Source: Lutibacter sp.
GTDB lineage: Bacteria; Bacteroidota; Bacteroidia; Flavobacteriales; Flavobacteriaceae
Assembly (NCBI GenBank): GCA_030599055.1
Contig: JAUVOS010000080.1
Span: 1-10,330, forward strand
Length of the DNA stretch: 10,330 bases
Direction of reading: 5' to 3'
Part shown: positions 7,429-10,330 of the stretch, piece by piece
How the letters are laid out: every line of letters begins with the position of its first letter
Position numbering within the stretch: the first letter of the stretch is position 1
Notes under the pieces: model-generated
Databases searched by the model: none
The model's input: the letters and a program-made list of their open reading frames with translations, nothing else
What the model was told of the DNA's origin: nothing
Program-made: the position numbers and the translations under genes

Positions 7429-7541
7429 CTCTTTACAATTCCCCCCATAAGAAACAGTATGCGTTTCTGAGTACAAATATTTGTTTATTTTGGTCTTTTA
7501 AACAAGAGGAAAAACCCTGTTTTTAAAAAAGGGGTTTTTCC
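7427..7541. repeat. 115-bp imperfect direct repeat, copy B
   Basis: Partner of copy A, 266 bp to the right, with the same total length and the same order of conserved blocks. In this copy the right-end block AAAAGGGGTTTTTCC is part of the long perfect hairpin at 7518-7556. The minus-strand -7 box is slightly degenerate here. Confidence 0.75.
7474..7505 (-). promoter_or_regulatory. Minus-strand promoter of RNA B (TTG-N21-AATATTTG)
   Basis: On the minus strand TTG (7505-7503) is followed by 21 nt and AATATTTG (7481-7474). This is one mismatch from TAnnTTTG. It is the homologue of the promoter of copy A and keeps the CCTCTTGT context of the TTG. Confidence 0.45.
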
Positions 7542-7556
7542 CCTTTTTTAAAAACA
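7518..7556. terminator. 17-bp perfect hairpin, probable bidirectional terminator
   Basis: The arms 7518-7534 and 7540-7556 are perfectly complementary around a TTTTT loop: a T5/A6 section, then G4 against C4, then T6/A5. A T6 run follows the C4 on the + strand, and the mirror sequence gives the same on the minus strand. It separates the minus-strand RNA unit from the signalling operon. A second, exclusive pairing exists: GGAAAAACCC (7508-7517) with GGGTTTTTCC (7532-7541). Confidence 0.7.
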
Positions 7557-7576
7557 ACATAAGGAATTAAATATAT

Positions 7577-7638
7577 CGATAATATCGTATATGGCTGTTT
7601 AACAACTCTTTACTTAAATACGCCTAAGCAAATGCTTA
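7577..7638. promoter_or_regulatory. Two small dyads upstream of the signalling operon
   Basis: CGATA-A-TATCG (7577-7587) and TAAGCA-AA-TGCTTA (7625-7638) are perfect short inverted repeats. They lie about 93 and 42 bp before the -7 box at 7680. They could bind a dimeric regulator, but short palindromes are common in AT-rich DNA, so this is weak. Confidence 0.25.
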
Positions 7639-7679
7639 TACTCATTTTTTCCATATTTTTATTATATCAATATTATAAA

Positions 7680-7687
7680 TACCTTTG
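7680..7687 (+). promoter_or_regulatory. -7 promoter element (TACCTTTG) of the signalling operon
   Basis: Exact TAnnTTTG match 29 nt before the ATG at 7717, predicting a leader of roughly 20-25 nt. There is no clear TTG at the -33 distance, which may mean an activator is needed. Confidence 0.65.
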
Positions 7688-7716
7688 ATACTTATTAATT
7701 ATAAAAACCTAAAGTT

Positions 7717-8115
7717 ATGAGTGTACCACAAAATTTGATCAGTCTTAAAGAATTTAATGAAATGCGTGATGAATTTAATTCAACTATCAAAAGTAAGTTA
7801 GGCACTCAAGAGACAGAATCTGTATGGTGGTCTTTTCAGAATCTAAAAGATTATATTGATTATATTGAAAAAGAAGCAAGAAATAATAATATTCTAATAT
7901 CAGGTATTCGTTTTCATATGGTAGCCCAAACTTTAGATAAAAAGCAATTGACTTTGGCTTTGACACCTACTTATTTAAGTAATGACAAACATATTGATTT
8001 TGACCCTGTATTATCTAAAGATAATAGCCCTACAGATCTTAAGATCCTTGAAAGCAACATAACAAAGTCTGATGAATTGGGTGCTATTTTAAATAGAGGG
8101 ACTCTTCATGCATAA
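7717..8115 (+). CDS. Conserved hypothetical soluble protein
   Basis: A 132-residue protein without signal peptide or membrane helix. I do not know its function. Its pattern resembles small flavobacterial hypothetical proteins. It has an aromatic WWSF (37-40), a helix LKDYIDYIEKEARNN (43-57), a strand ISGIRF (61-66), a strand LTLALTPTY (78-86) and a C-terminal NRGTLHA (126-132). The middle thus has an alpha-beta-beta look. It is the first gene after the promoter at 7680 and lies 38 nt before the 7TM gene, so it probably belongs to the same transcript. It could be a cytoplasmic partner or ligand-binding part of the signalling system; this is inferred from position only. Confidence 0.8.
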   Translation: MSVPQNLISLKEFNEMRDEFNSTIKSKLGTQETESVWWSFQNLKDYIDYIEKEARNNNILISGIRFHMVAQTLDKKQLTLALTPTYLSNDKHIDFDPVLSKDNSPTDLKILESNITKSDELGAILNRGTLHA

Positions 8116-8153
8116 AAAGCTTTTTTTGATATAAAAAATATTTGAATACTACA

Positions 8154-8798
8154 ATGAGTTTCAACTTTGGAGATATAAGTAATCTAACACTATTAATAAC
8201 AACAATTGTTGCATGGTTTACTTTAAACAAGTACAAGAACACGCCACTTAAATATCTACCTTACTATCTATCCTATGCAACTATCTTAGAAATCGGTGCT
8301 GATTTTATGCCCTGGTTCGAATTAACAAACACAAGCACATGGTGGTACAACATCGGAATTAATATTGAAATACTTTTCTATTTGTATGTTTTTTATCAAT
8401 ATATTGAAAATAAAAAGACCAAAAAATTACTCTTATTCACAGGGGTTTTATACGAAATTTATTTTTTGGTAAACTTTTTGTCATCATCAGAATCAATAAA
8501 CACTTATCAAACTTTTCCCTTTGTTTTTGGAGGAATAATACTCATTGTTTTTATATTTTTATTTTTGTTAGAAATGTTTCAATCTGATAAAGTTTTGTAT
8601 GCGGGAAAGTACTTAATTTTTTGGGTTAGTTTAGGGCTTTTGTTTTATAACATCATTCCTTTACCTTCATTTGCAATTAGAAAACTTATTCCTGGTCTCG
8701 AAGGTTCCATTATTATGGCGGTTCAATATACCTCAAATATTATCATGTACTTATTATTTATTTATGGATTTATATGGAGCTCAATGAAATACAAATAG
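8154..8798 (+). CDS. Seven-transmembrane protein, putative sensor partner of the histidine kinase
   Basis: A 214-residue integral membrane protein with about seven hydrophobic segments (roughly 8-24, 34-50, 66-84, 91-110, 122-142, 151-170, 186-207) and almost no soluble part. The short loop KNKKTKK-like stretch at 86-91 is basic and probably cytoplasmic. The motif region NIEILFYLYVFYQY (70-83) and the FWVSLGLLFYNI stretch (156-167) resemble 7TM proteins I recall next to histidine kinases in Bacteroidota; no catalytic motif is visible. I chose ATG 8154. The in-frame TTG at 8142 would add only four residues and overlaps a -7-like AATATTTG (8137-8144). The gene ends 25 bp inside the kinase gene, suggesting translational coupling and a common complex. 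The proposed sensing role is inference. Confidence 0.8.
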   Translation: MSFNFGDISNLTLLITTIVAWFTLNKYKNTPLKYLPYYLSYATILEIGADFMPWFELTNTSTWWYNIGINIEILFYLYVFYQYIENKKTKKLLLFTGVLYEIYFLVNFLSSSESINTYQTFPFVFGGIILIVFIFLFLLEMFQSDKVLYAGKYLIFWVSLGLLFYNIIPLPSFAIRKLIPGLEGSIIMAVQYTSNIIMYLLFIYGFIWSSMKYK

Positions 8799-9565
8799 TT
8801 ATAATTTCTTCAGCCATCGTACTTTTAACAGTACTAGCCATGGCTATCACACTTTTTTATTTGTTTCAAAAAAAGAAGTTGTCATTTTATATGCGTGAAA
8901 AAGAACAGGAAAAACAGTTTGAAAAAACACTAACCAAGTCTCAAATTGAGATTAGGGAAAGTGCCCTAAAAAATATTGCTTGGGAACTGCATGACAATGT
9001 AGGGCAACTCCTTTCTTTAGCACGCCTTGAGTTGAATATTTTACAGCCTAAATCTGTTAATAATGCTGATAAAATAATGGAAATAAGTAATATTATCGGA
9101 GATAGTTTACAAGAAATACGCGCACTTTCTAAAACCTTAAATGCCGAAGTAATTAATAATTTAGGTATTACAGATGCGATACAAGTAGAAATTGATCGTT
9201 TTAATAAATTAAAATTTATTAAAACAGAATTCATTATCAGTGGTAAGACTGTTGAAATTCCACAAAAAGATGAAATCATCTTATTTAGAATGATACAAGA
9301 ATTTTTTTCAAATACAATTAAACATTCGAAAGCTACCCTACTAACTGTTACATTAGATTATTCACCCAATAACCTTAGAATTCTCGTAAAAGATAATGGG
9401 CAAGGCTTTAATATTATTGAAGCAAAAAAGGGATCTGGCTTAATCAATATTAAAAGTAGAGCTGCATTGATAAAAACAAAATTAAAATTTAATTCCGATA
9501 AAAATGGAACTGAAATGAAATTGATTTATCCAATTAAAAAAAGTAATGTAACGAGCATGTATTAA
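8774..9565 (+). CDS. Sensor histidine kinase, HPK7/HisKA_3 type
   Basis: A 263-residue membrane-anchored kinase. It has one N-terminal transmembrane helix (about 7-31), then a basic and coiled linker (32-65). The dimerisation/phosphoacceptor domain contains ELHDNVGQLLSLARLEL with phosphoacceptor H73. The HATPase_c domain has the N-box QEFFSNTIKHS (N180), the G1 box DNGQGF (D207) and the G2 box GSGL (220-223). No periplasmic or PAS sensor domain is present, so the signal probably comes from a partner, most simply the 7TM protein whose gene overlaps its start by 25 bp. The kinase should phosphorylate the response regulator encoded just downstream. This HPK7 class usually pairs with NarL/LuxR-type regulators, as here. 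Confidence 0.93.
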   Translation: MELNEIQIVIISSAIVLLTVLAMAITLFYLFQKKKLSFYMREKEQEKQFEKTLTKSQIEIRESALKNIAWELHDNVGQLLSLARLELNILQPKSVNNADKIMEISNIIGDSLQEIRALSKTLNAEVINNLGITDAIQVEIDRFNKLKFIKTEFIISGKTVEIPQKDEIILFRMIQEFFSNTIKHSKATLLTVTLDYSPNNLRILVKDNGQGFNIIEAKKGSGLINIKSRAALIKTKLKFNSDKNGTEMKLIYPIKKSNVTSMY

Positions 9566-9579
9566 ATTATACGCTTAAA

Positions 9580-9587
9580 TACCTTTG
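9580..9587 (+). promoter_or_regulatory. -7 promoter element (TACCTTTG) of the response regulator gene
   Basis: Exact TAnnTTTG match in the short gap after the kinase gene, 21 nt before the ATG at 9609. Its position rules against the in-frame TTG at 9585 as start, because that TTG lies inside the box. It suggests that the regulator also has its own transcript. Confidence 0.55.
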
Positions 9588-9608
9588 GAAACATATAAAA
9601 ATAATGAG

Positions 9609-10256
9609 ATGAAAACACATGAAATAATAATCGTTGATGATCATTTACTCTTTGCTAGGTCTTTAGCTAGCTTAGTAGATTCTTATAATGAATATACCGT
9701 TAAATACACTTTTCAAAATGGCTCTGAATTGGTAGATAAATTAGCAGCAGGCATGGCTTTGCCGGCCATTATTTTACTAGATGTAAAAATGCCCGTTATG
9801 GATGGTATTGCTACAATGAAATGGCTTAAAAAATACCAACCCGATGCAAAAGTACTCGCATTATCAATGGAAGATGATGAGAAAACAATATTAAATATGC
9901 TTCGGAATGGAGCCAAAGGTTATTTGCTAAAAGATATCCAACCCAGTTTACTTAAAAAAGCCTTAGATACGGTACTTGAACAAGGCTACTTTCACACAGA
10001 ACAAGTGGCGAATACTTTGATGAAGTCATTAAATGATGATTCTAAGAAAAAGGAGAGGATTCAATTAAAAGAAAATGAAATTCGCTTTATAAAGTTAGCT
10101 TGCGAGGAAAAAACTTACAAAGAGATTGCAGATGAAATGTTTTTAAGCCCTAAAACAATAGATGGATATCGGCAACATTTATTTGATATATTAAATGTTA
10201 AAAATCGTATTGGTTTAGTAATGTATGCTATTAAAAATGGAATTGTAGAGGTGTAA
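9609..10256 (+). CDS. Response regulator, NarL/LuxR family
   Basis: A 215-residue two-domain regulator. The receiver domain has the acidic pair D10-D11, the phosphoacceptor D58 (LLDVKMPVMDG), the switch Ser86 (ALSMED) and the conserved K108 (LLKD). A linker at about 130-145 is rich in Lys. The C-terminal LuxR-type helix-turn-helix starts near LKENEIRFIKLA, with recognition helix SPKTIDGYRQHLF, and ends in NRIGLVMYAIKNGIV. It should be the phosphorylation target of the kinase at 8774-9565 and a DNA-binding transcription factor. The ATG at 9609 gives a normal N terminus (MKTHEIIIVDDH). A longer reading from TTG 9585 is unlikely. The targets are unknown; the dyads upstream of 7680 are possible autoregulation sites. 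Confidence 0.93.
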   Translation: MKTHEIIIVDDHLLFARSLASLVDSYNEYTVKYTFQNGSELVDKLAAGMALPAIILLDVKMPVMDGIATMKWLKKYQPDAKVLALSMEDDEKTILNMLRNGAKGYLLKDIQPSLLKKALDTVLEQGYFHTEQVANTLMKSLNDDSKKKERIQLKENEIRFIKLACEEKTYKEIADEMFLSPKTIDGYRQHLFDILNVKNRIGLVMYAIKNGIVEV

Positions 10257-10264
10257 AGAGTAAC

Positions 10265-10306
10265 GGCTGTGGGCTGTGGGCTGTGGGCTGTGGGCTGTGG
10301 GCTGTG
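10265..10306 (+). repeat. Six tandem heptamers GGCTGTG with G-quadruplex potential
   Basis: Six exact copies of GGCTGTG start 8 nt after the stop of the response regulator. They give five GGG runs (10271, 10278, 10285, 10292 and 10299), each separated by CTGT, which fits the G3-N1-7 quadruplex pattern on the + strand. The G-rich composition contrasts sharply with the AT-rich surroundings. Similar heptamer arrays occur in noncoding DNA of Bacteroidota. No hairpin terminator is visible before the window ends. Confidence 0.95.
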
Positions 10307-10330
10307 GACAAAAATAAATATTTAATCTAA

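Larger units (their letters stand above)
7285..7468 (-). ncRNA. Candidate small RNA B (about 184 nt) carrying five 16-nt repeats
   Basis: Predicted, with no family recognised. The minus-strand promoter at 7474-7505 and the terminator at 7285-7318 frame it. The 5' end can form a hairpin, AGAAAC (7468-7463 on the minus strand) with GTTTCT (7455-7450). This is followed by the G6 block shared with RNA A, then the five 16-nt repeats (7428-7349), a spacer rich in A and T, and the terminator. An 8-codon micro-ORF (ATG at 7448, stop at 7422) begins at the G block, at the same place as the ORF in RNA A. A repeated RNA body suggests a multivalent binder of a protein or a complementary RNA; that is inference. 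Confidence 0.5.
7056..7716. other. 661-nt intergenic region with repeats, hairpins and minus-strand RNA candidates
   Basis: No + strand protein gene is visible. From left to right it holds a terminator pair (7037-7115), two minus-strand RNA candidates with promoters (7074-7240 and 7285-7505), two copies of a 115-bp repeat, a 5 x 16-bp tandem array and a 17-bp perfect hairpin (7518-7556). An AT-rich stretch with two small dyads and the promoter of the next operon follow. Confidence 0.8.

Noticed and set aside
8119..8130. AAAAAGCTTTTT after the small soluble protein as a terminator
   Set aside because: The palindrome has no loop and only one G-C step, so it cannot form a useful hairpin. The 7TM gene follows within 38 nt and is probably co-transcribed.
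8142..8153. TTG start for the 7TM protein
   Set aside because: It adds only four residues and overlaps a -7-like sequence; ATG 8154 is simpler.
8154..8798. Microbial rhodopsin
   Set aside because: Seven helices are present, but the last helix lacks the retinal-binding Lys and there are no rhodopsin proton-site motifs in the third helix.
8941..9279. Minus-strand frames in the kinase and regulator genes (also 9713-9916)
   Set aside because: Shadows of well-recognised domains on the other strand.
9585..9608. TTG start giving a response regulator eight residues longer
   Set aside because: The TTG lies inside the -7 box TACCTTTG. ATG 9609 gives the normal receiver N terminus.

Overview
The window looks like chromosomal DNA from a member of the Bacteroidota, most likely the Flavobacteriia. 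It is AT-rich. Start sites are preceded by the Bacteroidota -7 promoter element TAnnTTTG (74-81, 7680-7687 and 9580-9587 as TACCTTTG) rather than by strong Shine-Dalgarno sequences. The protein families (UvrA with a CPTTG first zinc knuckle, LOG-family protein, M1-like/outer-membrane barrel protein, 7TM + HPK7 kinase + NarL-type regulator) also fit this group. I cannot name a genus. All eight protein genes lie on the + strand.

Left part (1-7055): a promoter and uvrA (nucleotide excision repair, TTG start), then a small flavodoxin-fold NAD(P)H:FMN oxidoreductase, a LOG/TIGR00730 Rossmann protein with the full catalytic motif, and a long secreted protein. The last has an M1-peptidase-like N-terminal half in which every zinc ligand is replaced, joined to a probable outer-membrane beta barrel. 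The gaps between the last three genes are under 30 nt, so they probably form an operon, closed by a hairpin at the stop codon of the last gene.

Middle part (7056-7716): a 661-nt gap without protein genes on the + strand, but highly structured. Read on the minus strand it holds what looks like two tandem, related small-RNA genes. Each has a Bacteroidota-type promoter (TTG, 20-21 nt spacer, -7 box) and an intrinsic terminator ending in a T-run. Their promoter/5' regions form an imperfect 115-bp direct repeat. The longer RNA carries five tandem copies of a 16-nt unit. This is the best candidate here for something undescribed. A 17-bp perfect hairpin bounds the unit on the right.

Right part (7560-10330): a promoter and a four-gene signalling cassette. 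It comprises a small soluble protein of unknown function, a 7-transmembrane protein, an HPK7 histidine kinase whose start overlaps the 7TM gene by 25 bp, and a LuxR/NarL-type response regulator with its own -7 box. A plausible reading is that the 7TM protein senses, the kinase (one TM helix, no sensor domain) signals, and the regulator controls transcription. The window ends with six copies of the heptamer GGCTGTG, which can form a G-quadruplex.
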